A stretch of DNA of 64,000 nucleotides from Candidatus Melainabacteria bacterium (lineage in GTDB: Bacteria; Cyanobacteriota; Vampirovibrionia; Obscuribacterales; Obscuribacteraceae), in the NCBI GenBank assembly GCA_017307165.1, contig JAFKGK010000012.1, positions 29,188 to 93,187 of the forward strand, given 5' to 3'. The notes under the pieces are model-generated. The model was not told where the DNA came from. It made no database searches and saw only the letters and a program-made list of their open reading frames with translations. The translations under genes and the position numbers were made by a program. Below are positions 1 to 8,486 of this stretch, in pieces (the stretch's first letter is position 1; each line of letters opens with the position of its first letter).

Positions 1-87
1 CGGTTGGACGCCACCAACCAGCTCGCATCCGCCGTCCTCAACCTCTTCGAAGGTCTGGACAGCGCCGGTGTGCTGGCCAAGTCTTAA
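1..87 (+). CDS. C-terminal end of an unknown protein (partial)
   Basis: The first reading frame is open from the window edge to a TAA at 85-87 and encodes 28 residues ending in VLAKS. The next gene starts 20 bases downstream behind a strong ribosome site, so the two are probably one transcript. Codons are C-rich (CTC, GCC, TTC), like the next gene. The fragment is too short to name. Confidence 0.6.
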   Translation, partial: RLDATNQLASAVLNLFEGLDSAGVLAKS

Positions 88-107
88 TCTGAAAAGGAGA
101 AATTACC

Positions 108-1352
108 ATGGCTAGCAAATCCACGCGTTTCAAGCAGGTTGTCGTAAAGGAGATCCCGCGCACCTCGCTCGCCGAGGCCGGGATCTTTAACCTGACCCTG
201 CCCGACGGCTCCGGCGTCGTTGCCGTCGCCAACATGCTCTGGCCGCACCACGACCGCAACCTGGTCGAGATGGTCAAGCGCTACATCGCCGACACCCAGC
301 CGGCGGTGGTCATCATGCTCGGCCAGATGGTCGACCATGAGGCCTTCAAGTCTCTCACCGAGGACGAGAAAAACTACCTGCGCAAGCCGGTGGACATGCC
401 CGAGGTGATCGCCGCTCGCGCCGCGGGCAACTTTGACGATCAGCTGACGGCCATGCGCCGCGCGGCTGGTGAGTTTATCGCGTCCTTCGCCATCGGCAAG
501 ACCAAGGTGCTCTACACGCCCGGCGTGCGCACCGAGCACAAGCTGATGGAATGGGCGCAGCAGGAAAAGATGTTCCGGGACAACTGGACGTCCAACCACC
601 CCGAGGCCTCCGACCAGCCGTCCGATCCCAACCGGACCCTGCCGACGGACTTTGCGCGGTTCCTGTATCTCAACAAGAGCCCCCGCGTGCGCGTGCTCGA
701 CTACGAGTCGGGCCTGCTCATCAACGGCCACACGCTCTACGTGATCGGCGACTACAAGCGTCGTCACCCGGGTGATGCGTCGTATCTCGAGTGGGAACAG
801 CGCGGCTACAACATCGTGCGGAGCTTCAACGGTTCGCTGGCCTCGGGCTGGCACACCACGAGCCGCCACACGCAGCCCGAGCTCAACAAGGCCCATCACC
901 AGGCCCACGAGATCGGCTACCTCTGGGACGATGTGCTCAACGGCCACCTGCGCGACTACGACGTGCGCGCCCAGGGCTTCTTCTCGGGCGAGTACCGCAT
1001 GAACGAGCTCTTCGGTGCAGTGATCGAGGTCATCCGCGGCAATGACGGCAAGCGCTCCTTCCTCGGCAACAACTTCCAGATGTACTCCGAAGATGACGCC
1101 GGCGGTCTGCCCAAGGGCGGCTCCGTGTCGCTCGACGACGAGCCGACCTTCGAGGACGAAGACTGGCACCTGCCGGGCGACGAGGGCGATGGCGAAGATG
1201 TCGGCGAGACCGAGGCGGCTGCTCCGGCGGCTGTCGAAGCTGCACCGGCTCCTGAAGCTCCGGCCCAGGAAAAGCCGGTCGCCAAAAAGCGCGTGCGCAG
1301 CACCACGGCCAAAAAGAAGCCGGCGGCCAAGCGCAAGCCTCGCGCCAAGTAA
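108..1352 (+). CDS. Degenerate metallophosphoesterase-like protein with histone-like basic tail
   Basis: 414 residues, ATG preceded by AAAAGGAG at a normal distance. The N-terminal 310 residues have the rhythm of calcineurin-like phosphoesterases: a HHDRN segment near 47-51, then a hydrophobic strand into LGQMVDHEAF at 71-80, which resembles the family's GD-x-x-D motif with the first Asp replaced by Gln. Later come NGH near 206-208 and HTTSRH near 249-254. The usual GNHE motif is not recognisable, so catalysis is doubtful. Residues 315-365 are acidic; the last 50 are Ala/Pro/Lys-rich and end in repeated KKKPAAKRK-type blocks like histone H1 or HU tails, suggesting nucleic-acid contact. The family assignment is inference from motif pattern; the gene itself is secure. 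Confidence 0.85.
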   Translation: MASKSTRFKQVVVKEIPRTSLAEAGIFNLTLPDGSGVVAVANMLWPHHDRNLVEMVKRYIADTQPAVVIMLGQMVDHEAFKSLTEDEKNYLRKPVDMPEVIAARAAGNFDDQLTAMRRAAGEFIASFAIGKTKVLYTPGVRTEHKLMEWAQQEKMFRDNWTSNHPEASDQPSDPNRTLPTDFARFLYLNKSPRVRVLDYESGLLINGHTLYVIGDYKRRHPGDASYLEWEQRGYNIVRSFNGSLASGWHTTSRHTQPELNKAHHQAHEIGYLWDDVLNGHLRDYDVRAQGFFSGEYRMNELFGAVIEVIRGNDGKRSFLGNNFQMYSEDDAGGLPKGGSVSLDDEPTFEDEDWHLPGDEGDGEDVGETEAAAPAAVEAAPAPEAPAQEKPVAKKRVRSTTAKKKPAAKRKPRAK

Positions 1353-1366
1353 GAGCCCCCATGTAC

Positions 1367-1398
1367 GGGCGATCGGTCTGCAATACGGTCGATCGCCC
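1367..1398 (+). other. GC-rich stem-loop after the phosphoesterase-like gene
   Basis: A 9-bp perfect stem (GGGCGATCG with CGATCGCCC) encloses a 14-base loop just after the stop at 1352. A second short hairpin (AAAAACC/GGTTTTT, 1415-1432) and a true terminator follow, giving three hairpins in 107 bases. Confidence 0.6.
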
Positions 1399-1433
1399 AC
1401 TGGGCCCTTGCAAAAAAAACCACATGGTTTTTC

Positions 1434-1473
1434 AAAGATCCAAAGCCCCTCCAGGCCTGGATCTTTGTTTTTT
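1434..1473 (+). terminator. Intrinsic terminator
   Basis: A 9-bp perfect stem AAAGATCCA/TGGATCTTT is followed by G and six T. It ends the transcript of the phosphoesterase-like gene before the histidine kinase promoter. Confidence 0.85.
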
Positions 1474-1493
1474 CGCTCAATCTTACGATATAG

Positions 1494-1499
1494 TATAAT
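1494..1499 (+). promoter_or_regulatory. Putative -10 box for the histidine kinase
   Basis: TATAAT lies 55 bases upstream of the kinase ATG and just after the preceding terminator. No good -35 is visible. The leader can form CCCAG/CTGGG (about 1516-1543) with inner GGT/ACC pairing, close to the purine-rich ribosome site. Confidence 0.45.
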
Positions 1500-1554
1500 A
1501 TTATTTTGATTTTCCCCCAGGTGGTAAAACCCCTACAACTGGGAAAAGTAAGAC

Positions 1555-3147
1555 ATGCTGAGCAAAATCAGAGAGTTAACAAAGCCAAAGATCATATACA
1601 AAGGGTTAGGTCTCATCCTGATTCCAGCTGTATTCAATGCGTTCTGGCTGATACTGCTCAAGGACTCCAGCGACCGAGCATTTGGCCTTACCCAAAGGAT
1701 GAAGACCCAGAGCGCCCTCCTTCAGTGCCTGCATCAGTCGTATCTGCAGTTTGGCATCGGCATGACCGATCTTACTAGCTATGCACTGGCTGGCCGTCCG
1801 CGCTTTCGCACCCAGGCCGAAAACCATTTTCGCCAGACCCTGGTTATCCTGGATCAGATCGATCAGCTGACGGCCGGTGATGCGACGATGCAGGACTGGA
1901 TCAAGCAGGCCAAGGCGAGCCTGACAGAGGAGCTGGATATCGTCATTAAGGTGCAAGTGCCGCGCATGCACGACGATATGTCGGACAGTCATTTTTACGA
2001 GCTGGTTGCGCGCATGCGCAATCTCGACCGATTCCACCAGATAGCCGGGCACGTGCGCGACAACTTTATCGAGATGATCGATCAAAAGCAAAAGCTCACC
2101 GACACACTGCGCGAGGACGAGTTTGCTCTGCAGGCGCGTCTAAAGCACCTGGCCGACATCGGGATCGCCCTAAACATGCTCTTTGCGATCGTCCTGGCGG
2201 TGGTTTTTATCAGGGATATCACCGGCAGGCTGGATGTATTGGTGGACAATACGCGCCGTCTGCCGCGGCTGCAACCGCTCAACGAGCCGATCGGGGGCAA
2301 TGATGAGCTGTCCTCACTTGACGCTACTATGCATGCGGCTTTCGACCAGCTAAAAGAGGCGACGGAGTATCGCAAGAGCCTGATGGAAATGATGGCTCAT
2401 GACCTCAGGACGCCGCTTGCGGCATGCCAGATCTCGATAGAGATGCTCGATACTATAGATGGTGCCAAACTGTCCCCTATGGGTCAAAAGCAGCTGCACT
2501 CGATCAAGGTCAATGTGTCTCGGCAGCTCAATCTGATCAAGGAGTTGCTCCTGCTCGAAAGCCTCGAATCCGGCACGATGGAGCTGGATGTACAGATGGC
2601 GGATTTAGCAAAAGTCGCACAAAATGCAATCGATACGGTGCAGGCCCTGGCGACGGCAAAAGATATCTCGCTCGTCAATGCCATCACCGCTTCTGGGATC
2701 GAGGGCGTGCCTTGCGATCCGGAGAGGATCTCGCAAGTCTTTACCAATTACCTGTCCAATGCCATCAAGCTCTCCCCGCGCAATGCAACGATCAAGATCA
2801 GAGCGCGTCTAGAGCAGATCTCGCAGGATGATGCTGACGAGCCGGATGATACTGCTGATGATGCAGGAGAAAATACCGAGAGAGATGGTGACGGCAGGGA
2901 GTGGCTTGTAGTCTCGGTTGAGGATGAAGGCCCGGGATTTGGACATAACGAAGGGGCGAGGCTGTTTCAAAAGTTTTACCAGGCCAAAGAGGGTAAAAAG
3001 GCTGGTGGGACTGGCTTGGGTCTGGCGATTTGCAAACTGATAGTAGAGAGTCATGGTGGGCGTGTGGGTGCCGAAAACATCGTACGCCATGACATGGGGG
3101 CAAAGAGTGTGGTGGGGGCGAGGTTTTGGTTTGCCTTAAAGATCTGA
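1555..3147 (+). CDS. Membrane sensor histidine kinase
   Basis: 530 residues. One membrane helix near 15-33 and a second near 203-222 bracket a helical extracytoplasmic sensor of about 170 residues. The dimerisation/phosphoacceptor box MMAHDLRTPLA has its His at about 282. The ATPase domain has an N box (FTNYLSNAIKLSP), a G1 box (EDEGPGFG) and a G2 box (GTGLGLAICK). An acidic insert rich in Asp and Glu, about 35 residues, sits between N and G1. It should autophosphorylate on His and pass phosphate to a response regulator, but none is adjacent; the regulator at 35066-35596 is far away and a link is speculative. It has its own promoter and stands alone. Confidence 0.95.
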   Translation: MLSKIRELTKPKIIYKGLGLILIPAVFNAFWLILLKDSSDRAFGLTQRMKTQSALLQCLHQSYLQFGIGMTDLTSYALAGRPRFRTQAENHFRQTLVILDQIDQLTAGDATMQDWIKQAKASLTEELDIVIKVQVPRMHDDMSDSHFYELVARMRNLDRFHQIAGHVRDNFIEMIDQKQKLTDTLREDEFALQARLKHLADIGIALNMLFAIVLAVVFIRDITGRLDVLVDNTRRLPRLQPLNEPIGGNDELSSLDATMHAAFDQLKEATEYRKSLMEMMAHDLRTPLAACQISIEMLDTIDGAKLSPMGQKQLHSIKVNVSRQLNLIKELLLLESLESGTMELDVQMADLAKVAQNAIDTVQALATAKDISLVNAITASGIEGVPCDPERISQVFTNYLSNAIKLSPRNATIKIRARLEQISQDDADEPDDTADDAGENTERDGDGREWLVVSVEDEGPGFGHNEGARLFQKFYQAKEGKKAGGTGLGLAICKLIVESHGGRVGAENIVRHDMGAKSVVGARFWFALKI

Positions 3148-3200
3148 TTGATGCAAGGGTAGATCGCACTTGTTTCGGCTCTATCTTGATGGTTGGATGA

Positions 3201-3260
3201 GGACAGACCAAACAATCGCGGCCCAGGGCTATATAAGGCCGCTCATTGTTTGGTCTATCC
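3201..3260. repeat. 60-base imperfect palindrome between convergent transcripts
   Basis: A 16-base arm (3201-3216) pairs with 3245-3260 with one exception, then an inner GCGGCC/GGCCGC stem (3218-3223, 3237-3242) closes a 13-base loop. The exception is C-A on plus but a G-U pair in minus-strand RNA. No T-run follows on either side, so it is not a standard terminator. A similar structure lies at 34801-34863. Confidence 0.7.
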
Positions 3261-3366
3261 TCTAAATACATATCGAAATTCAAACAGATAAAAACAAAAG
3301 ATCTGGTCTCCCCGTCTAGGCCAATCAGCCGCGCTGCACCTACTACGCCAGATAACAGCACAAAGC

Positions 3367-3409
3367 AAAAAAAAGACGGAGAAACAGCCCCATGGCCATT
3401 TCCCCGTCT
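3367..3409 (-). terminator. Intrinsic terminator of the Bat/Mxa-type operon
   Basis: On the minus strand an 11-base stem (3399-3409 with 3374-3384, one G-U pair) is followed by eight T. It begins 10 bases after the stop of the last gene of the operon. Confidence 0.85.
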
Positions 3410-3418
3410 CAAAACACA

Positions 3419-4399
3419 TCAGGACCCAGCCCCCGCGCTCACCGGCACCAGGCGATCAAAGATCGTCTTGATGCGCTGATGATCGTCGGCCGACAGGACC
3501 TCGTGATGATAGATCACCCGATCGCAAAGCTGCAGGAGCTCCAGGTGCTCGGTCGGTCCCGAAGGCCCGAACCGCACCCAAAACTCAACCTCACGCGTCG
3601 TCTTGGACTGAGACGCATGCAAGATGCGCACCAGCCGCGAGACACGCGCATAGGCTGCAGCATTGCGAGCCGCCGGATCGTTTTCCATCTCGGCCCAGAT
3701 CCGATCAAACTGCTTGCGCGCCCGAGCGTATCGCCCGCGCGTCTTGAGCTTCTTGGTCCAGAGCGGCTGCAGGCCCTTAAAGTGCCTGTACAGACGCCAC
3801 ATAAACCAGGCAGCAAACAAGCATACCGACATCCGCACCAGGTCCCACAAAAGCGCACCACCATCGGTGACTGCCAGCGGCCCCTCCTGTACGACCTTGC
3901 GGCCGTCCCAGGTATTGGATGTATGCGCCTCCCAGGCCGGCAGCGTAACCGTCTTGTCTTCGTTGGTCGCAATGATGCGGTAGCTCATATTTGCCTTGAG
4001 AGCCAGAACGGGAGCTACATCAAAGCTCTGCAAACGGATATCCGCTCTGAGGATCTTGCCACCGTCGCTGCGATCTACGCTCTTGATGCGCGCCTCGCCG
4101 ACCAGCTCAAAATTGGCCTCCAGAGCCAGGCTATTGGGATCGACCCGCGTGCCAGGCTTTTGCAGGATATAGATGGTGACAGGCACCACGTCGCCGAGCC
4201 GATAACCATAATCGCGCTCTGCGACGACGATCACCTCGGGTTCGACAGCCAGGGGGCGAGCAGCCTCAGGCAGCGCATCGTACTGAAAACGCGGCCACAG
4301 CGAGCGCTCGCCATAGAACAGAGTGTACACGCCGCCAAAAATGAGGCAGGCGAGCAAGCTGAGCCAAATGGCCCGCTTAAAGCTAAATACGTTCTTCAT
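3419..4399 (-). CDS. MxaA/BatD-like membrane protein, last gene of VWA operon
   Basis: 326 residues. A signal-anchor helix near 9-27 is followed by a beta-rich extracytoplasmic domain, a second membrane helix near 186-205 and a helical, basic cytosolic C-terminus. No catalytic motif. Its ATG overlaps the upstream VWA gene's TGA by four bases, so translation is coupled. In Bat and methanol-dehydrogenase (Mxa) operons a protein of this layout accompanies the VWA proteins and is thought to help assemble or activate a metal- or cofactor-dependent complex. Assignment rests on position and topology more than on a diagnostic motif. Confidence 0.75.
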   Translation of the reverse strand: MKNVFSFKRAIWLSLLACLIFGGVYTLFYGERSLWPRFQYDALPEAARPLAVEPEVIVVAERDYGYRLGDVVPVTIYILQKPGTRVDPNSLALEANFELVGEARIKSVDRSDGGKILRADIRLQSFDVAPVLALKANMSYRIIATNEDKTVTLPAWEAHTSNTWDGRKVVQEGPLAVTDGGALLWDLVRMSVCLFAAWFMWRLYRHFKGLQPLWTKKLKTRGRYARARKQFDRIWAEMENDPAARNAAAYARVSRLVRILHASQSKTTREVEFWVRFGPSGPTEHLELLQLCDRVIYHHEVLSADDHQRIKTIFDRLVPVSAGAGS

Positions 4400-5499
4400 T
4401 TGACGGGCCCTCCCTTGTCAGATTTGGCGTTGATTTGCGGCTTTTTCTTTATGGCCCTGGGCTTTCTCTCGCTCACGGCAAGCAGGCCGATCACAAAGAA
4501 GCCAAAGGCAGCCATCAGAAGCCAGGGAAAAAACTCGTACTGGCCGTGCTTGTATTTGACCTCCATGCGCGAGACCATGGTGGTCATCGAAAAGTCCTTG
4601 GCCTCCTCGACACGCACGTAGCGACCCTGCACCTTGTTCTTGAGCAAGAGCAGGGTGTTTTCTTCGAGGCGCGAAGTGACGATCTGGCCGTCCTTTTCGT
4701 ACCAGGGCTTGCCGCCGTTAAAGTACTGATCCTGCTGAGAGAGGAGATCGGATGGTATCGCGGATGGTTGCGTCTTGCCCAGGCCGACGACGATGAGGTC
4801 GATGTCGCGCTTTTGCAACTCGCTCACCACGGCATTGATGTCGTCGAGCGACGAATCATTGCCACCATCCGAAAACAACACGATCACACGCCGGTGCCCA
4901 CGACCGGAGTCGAGGTCAAAGAGGGTAAAAGCCAATTCAAAAGCCTTGGCCAATTCGGACCCTTCTCCCGGAGCAGAACCGACCGACACAGCACGAGACA
5001 GGACCCACTTGAGAGCGGGCAGATCATCAGAGAGAAATGCCTGGGGAAATGCCGAACCAGCATAGGTGACCACGCCGAGCCGGTTGTAGTTGAGCGAGCC
5101 GATGAGCTCGTTCAAGACCAGGTATTTGGCCATGTCGAGCCGCCTGCCTGCCTTAAATGGCTCGGGCAGTTTGCCCTTGTAATCAGGCACGGCCATGCTG
5201 CGGCTGACATCGACGAGAGCGACCACATCGATGGTGCCCATGGGAAACTCGCTCCGTCCAGACTCGACGGTCGGACGCGCGAGTGCGAGTACGAGACAGG
5301 CAAGGCAGGCGCTAAAAGACACTGCCTTGAGAGCCAGACGCTTGCGCGACAGGGGTTGCGAAAAACGCTCGATCAAGCGCGACTCGCCATACTCATCGTT
5401 GAGCCGACGATTGCGGCGCGAGGCCATTGCATAGATCATCCATCCAAAGACGGGGATCAATGCAGTCAGCCAGACTAGTTGCAAATTGGCAAATTGCAT
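4396..5499 (-). CDS. VWA-domain membrane protein (BatA/BatB/MxaL-like)
   Basis: 367 residues. Two membrane helices at the N-terminus (about 6-23 and 58-74), then a von Willebrand A domain opening with DVSRS at 97-101, a complete D-x-S-x-S metal-ion-dependent adhesion motif, and a later FSDGGND segment. A final membrane helix lies near 318-340 before a short Lys-rich tail. This is the BatA/BatB topology with the VWA domain outside the membrane. ATG follows GGAG. It is the third of four tightly packed genes and one of two VWA paralogues in the operon. Confidence 0.92.
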   Translation of the reverse strand: MQFANLQLVWLTALIPVFGWMIYAMASRRNRRLNDEYGESRLIERFSQPLSRKRLALKAVSFSACLACLVLALARPTVESGRSEFPMGTIDVVALVDVSRSMAVPDYKGKLPEPFKAGRRLDMAKYLVLNELIGSLNYNRLGVVTYAGSAFPQAFLSDDLPALKWVLSRAVSVGSAPGEGSELAKAFELAFTLFDLDSGRGHRRVIVLFSDGGNDSSLDDINAVVSELQKRDIDLIVVGLGKTQPSAIPSDLLSQQDQYFNGGKPWYEKDGQIVTSRLEENTLLLLKNKVQGRYVRVEEAKDFSMTTMVSRMEVKYKHGQYEFFPWLLMAAFGFFVIGLLAVSERKPRAIKKKPQINAKSDKGGPVK

Positions 5500-5514
5500 G
5501 GGGATCTCCGTGGT

Positions 5515-6066
5515 TTAGATGCCCTTGTTGCCGCTCTTGCCGGCGCCCGAAGAGGGGTTCGTGCCGGGCTTGCCGTCCTTGCCCTCACCCTGACCGGAGC
5601 CTTCCTGAGCCTGCTTGGTCAGCAAGCGCTCGAGGTTGTACTTGGCCGGGAGATTGGTAGGATCGTGACGTAGAGCGTCTTTGTAGGCGTCGATGGCGAG
5701 CTGGCCCTGATCGGTCCTTTCGGAAACCAGGCCCAGCAAAAACTGGATCTTGCCAGCAAGGGGCAGATCGCTCTTGCCGATCTGCCCGTGCTTGGCGCTG
5801 AGACTCGAATAGGCCTCAGTAAGAGCCAAGCGCGAGTTTTCAAAGTCCTTGGCCCTGTACAAGACCAGTCCCGCGTCGTAGAGGGCCAGAGCACGCTCGG
5901 AGCCCTCGGAGTTTTGTGCCGCGGTGAGATAATCGCCCTGCTGCATGGGCAGGCTGTAGGACAAGATCGAGCGGCCGGCAAAGTAGACGCCGACCAGAGC
6001 GATCAAGAGAGCGCAGAGAGATAGCGAGACCCTGAAGGTCTGCGCAAAATTGGTTTTGCTTGTCAT
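5515..6066 (-). CDS. TPR membrane protein (BatC/MxaK-like)
   Basis: 183 residues. One N-terminal membrane helix (about 13-31) precedes two to three tetratricopeptide units (for example the segment with YDAGLVLYRAKDF and the one with AIDAYKDALRHDPTNLPAKYNLE). The last 35 residues are a Gly/Ser/Lys linker. It lies between the two VWA genes with gaps of 15 and 11 bases. In Bat and Mxa operons a TPR partner sits in the same position and probably scaffolds the VWA proteins. Confidence 0.85.
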   Translation of the reverse strand: MTSKTNFAQTFRVSLSLCALLIALVGVYFAGRSILSYSLPMQQGDYLTAAQNSEGSERALALYDAGLVLYRAKDFENSRLALTEAYSSLSAKHGQIGKSDLPLAGKIQFLLGLVSERTDQGQLAIDAYKDALRHDPTNLPAKYNLERLLTKQAQEGSGQGEGKDGKPGTNPSSGAGKSGNKGI

Positions 6067-6077
6067 AAATGGGTCCT

Positions 6078-7151
6078 TTACTCATTGACGATGGCTGCTT
6101 GAGCCAACAGTCCAAGGCAGAGAAAGATCACCGCAAAAGCGATGAAGTCAAAGAACAGTTCCTGACGCTTTTCGGTCTGATAGGTCTCGATCGACGAGCG
6201 TTCGAGGCTGTCGATCTGGTCAAAGACCGATTTGAGGTCGCCCGCGCGCTCCACCCTAAAGACCTTGCCGCCGACCGAGTCGGTAAAGCGGATGATTGGT
6301 GTGTCGTAATTGGCCAGGGTCTCGCCCACGCCGATCACGTAAAGGCGCACGTGATTGTCGAGCAACAGCTTTGAGAGACGATCCTGTGTCTGAGGAGACA
6401 GGTCGTCCTCACCGTCGGTGACCATGATGATCACCTTGCTGCGAGCCTTGCCTAGCTCGCCAAAATGCTCCATCGCGGCGTCGATCGGACCAGGATCGAT
6501 GTCACCAAAATTGGTGCCTGAGCCCATGTCCTGGTCGGCAAATTGCACCTTGCGATAGACCATCTTGAGGTCGCTGGTCAACGGCCAGGACCAATACTGG
6601 TACACATCAAAGAGCATGACGCCGATGCGATCTCCGGTATTGTTGGCGTGGCGGTTTTTGACAAAGTCCAGCACGGCGACTTGAGCCATGGCGAGCCGGC
6701 TATTGGAGCGATCGTAGCCGCCACGGCCATAGTAGCCACCATAGGGTCCTGGCTGAGGACTCGGCGCAGGCGAGGAGCCTGGCTTTGGCTTGCCTGGAAA
6801 ATCCCGATCCAGTTCCGGATCGCTCACGATGCTCTTGGGCATTTCACCCTTGATGGGAGCGCTCATGGAGCCAGATTTGTCGACGGTGATGATGATGTCG
6901 CGCGATTTGACCGAAGTGTCGGCCTCGTAATAGACACGTTGCGGGCGAGCCAGACCGAGGACCAGACCGATAAAGGCCAGGGCGATCAGGACGCGAGGGA
7001 AATGGCGGAGAAATCTGGATGAGCCTGAAAGCGCGCGGTCGGGCAGATCTTCGAGGCGAGTATGCCCGATCTTGCCCTTGCGGCGGCTCAAGATCCAGAT
7101 GAAAGGCAGGACGAGTGCGGCCAAAAGCCACAGAGGCTGCGAAAACACCAT
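6078..7151 (-). CDS. VWA-domain membrane protein (BatA/MxaC-like), first gene of operon
   Basis: 357 residues, ATG behind AGGAG. Membrane helices lie near 7-21 and 53-67 and at the extreme C-terminus (about 335-354). The VWA domain begins with DKSGS at 91-95 (intact metal-binding D-x-S-x-S) and continues with MVTDGEDD. A Pro/Gly/Tyr-rich insert of about 35 residues sits near 118-155, unusual for the family. This gene leads the operon; the MoxR ATPase and DUF58 genes usually found upstream are absent, replaced by a 350-base intergenic region and a divergent gene. Confidence 0.92.
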   Translation of the reverse strand: MVFSQPLWLLAALVLPFIWILSRRKGKIGHTRLEDLPDRALSGSSRFLRHFPRVLIALAFIGLVLGLARPQRVYYEADTSVKSRDIIITVDKSGSMSAPIKGEMPKSIVSDPELDRDFPGKPKPGSSPAPSPQPGPYGGYYGRGGYDRSNSRLAMAQVAVLDFVKNRHANNTGDRIGVMLFDVYQYWSWPLTSDLKMVYRKVQFADQDMGSGTNFGDIDPGPIDAAMEHFGELGKARSKVIIMVTDGEDDLSPQTQDRLSKLLLDNHVRLYVIGVGETLANYDTPIIRFTDSVGGKVFRVERAGDLKSVFDQIDSLERSSIETYQTEKRQELFFDFIAFAVIFLCLGLLAQAAIVNE

Positions 7152-7501
7152 AGGAGTCTCCTGGTATAGGCTGTTTAGAGAGTGATAAGGGCTAAAGAGT
7201 CCTCAAAAAGAAATTGGGTGGGGGTTGCCTGGAGCCTAGGCCTTCGGGCTATAGGCTCTCAAGCTTCTCAAGATCTTGATTTCTAAAATAAAGCTAGTGT
7301 TTCTAATTTCACTATCTGGCTAAAAACTTAGTAGCCTCTATTTCGCCCCCTCTTGCAGCGCGCAGGGTTGCCAAGGCGTGCGCTAGCCGCGCGATTGCAT
7401 AAATTACCCCTGCTTCAGCTGGCCATCGGCTTAAAAAGTGATTAGTGGAGTGGCAGCGGGTATCTAAGTCAATGACAGGCTTTTAGAAAGCGAGAAAACA
7501 C
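7152..7501. other. 350-base divergent intergenic region
   Basis: Lies between the divergent VWA operon and the GGDEF-like gene, so it must hold both promoters. A clear stem-loop spans 7232-7258: GAGCCTA pairs with TAGGCTC and an inner GCC/GGC closes a TTCG tetraloop on the plus strand. A perfect CAAGATCTTG palindrome follows near 7269. I could not fix either promoter. Confidence 0.5.
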
Positions 7502-8473
7502 ATGCCTTTGCATGACTCATTCAAGACCAATAGCGGTGCCAATATGCGGCTCTCCAAGCTGAGCGCGGTGCCTTCGGAGCAGGACTTGATGTTTGCAATG
7601 AATCAAGCCGGCAAAAATCCTCGTGCTGTTATAGAGCTACCATGGAAAACATCGACATCTCCTGTCACATTTGTACTCAAGGTCAGCGTGGCGCAGGGCT
7701 CGGATGAGGGGCCTCTGTGGACGCTCTACAACGGAGATACGCCCGACTCTGGCGTACTGTGGAGCCACGAGAGCATGGACCCATTTTTGATCCAGAGCCT
7801 GATCGCAGCAGAATGCGATCCGAGTCGTTCGCTCAATACCTATGTCGATACCAGCAAGCCCGCCCCTATCGCTGAGGAGCCACAGACAGCGAGACCTCCG
7901 GAGAGGCCGACGCGCAGCGCCTTGCACGTGGATCTACCCAAACCAGTGGAGCTCGATAAGAGCATCCTGGACGCTTTGCAATTGCAGTTGCGTCGCAAAG
8001 AAACAGGTCTCTACAGCGAGGCTAGCTTCTACTTCTTTCTCATCCAGGAGTTTAACCGCTTTCAGAGATCGGGTCTGCCTGTGGCTCTCATCTTATTTGA
8101 CATGTCGATTACCATGCACGATGGCAGATTAGGCATGCCACCACTGAGAGTGCTGCACGAGGCGGCTCAGCGCATTGCTGCCACTTGCCGCAACCTCGAC
8201 ATACTGTGCCATTACAAAGATCCGATCCTGGCTATTTTACTGCCTCATACCAGCACTAACGAAGCTCTCCCCCTCGCCAGTCGCTTGCAGAATGTTCTCT
8301 TGCAGAACCCCCTGGCACCGGGCCTGGACTCCAACAATGTGGTCTTGCATTTTGGCGTGGCTGCCATCCCTGACACCTGCGACCATCCTGGTGTCTTGAT
8401 TGCCGCAGCTCATGAGGCTCTCGAGCAAGGTAAACGCACCAACAATTCGATTGTCTTATTTCCGAGTGCCTGA
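7502..8473 (+). CDS. Degenerate GGDEF-domain protein
   Basis: 323 residues, no membrane segment. Residues 1-110 are an unrecognised domain; 120-150 is a Pro-rich linker; 165-320 has the diguanylate-cyclase fold rhythm, including a GLYSEASFYFFLIQEFNRF segment matching the conserved start and a LILFDM strand matching the metal-binding strand. The signature loop reads YKDPILAILLP where GGDEF is expected, so the two Gly and the Glu are lost. It is unlikely to make c-di-GMP and may bind nucleotide or protein instead. It converges on the next gene with 13 bases between stops. Confidence 0.8.
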   Translation: MPLHDSFKTNSGANMRLSKLSAVPSEQDLMFAMNQAGKNPRAVIELPWKTSTSPVTFVLKVSVAQGSDEGPLWTLYNGDTPDSGVLWSHESMDPFLIQSLIAAECDPSRSLNTYVDTSKPAPIAEEPQTARPPERPTRSALHVDLPKPVELDKSILDALQLQLRRKETGLYSEASFYFFLIQEFNRFQRSGLPVALILFDMSITMHDGRLGMPPLRVLHEAAQRIAATCRNLDILCHYKDPILAILLPHTSTNEALPLASRLQNVLLQNPLAPGLDSNNVVLHFGVAAIPDTCDHPGVLIAAAHEALEQGKRTNNSIVLFPSA

Positions 8474-8486
8474 TAGGCGGACTCAG

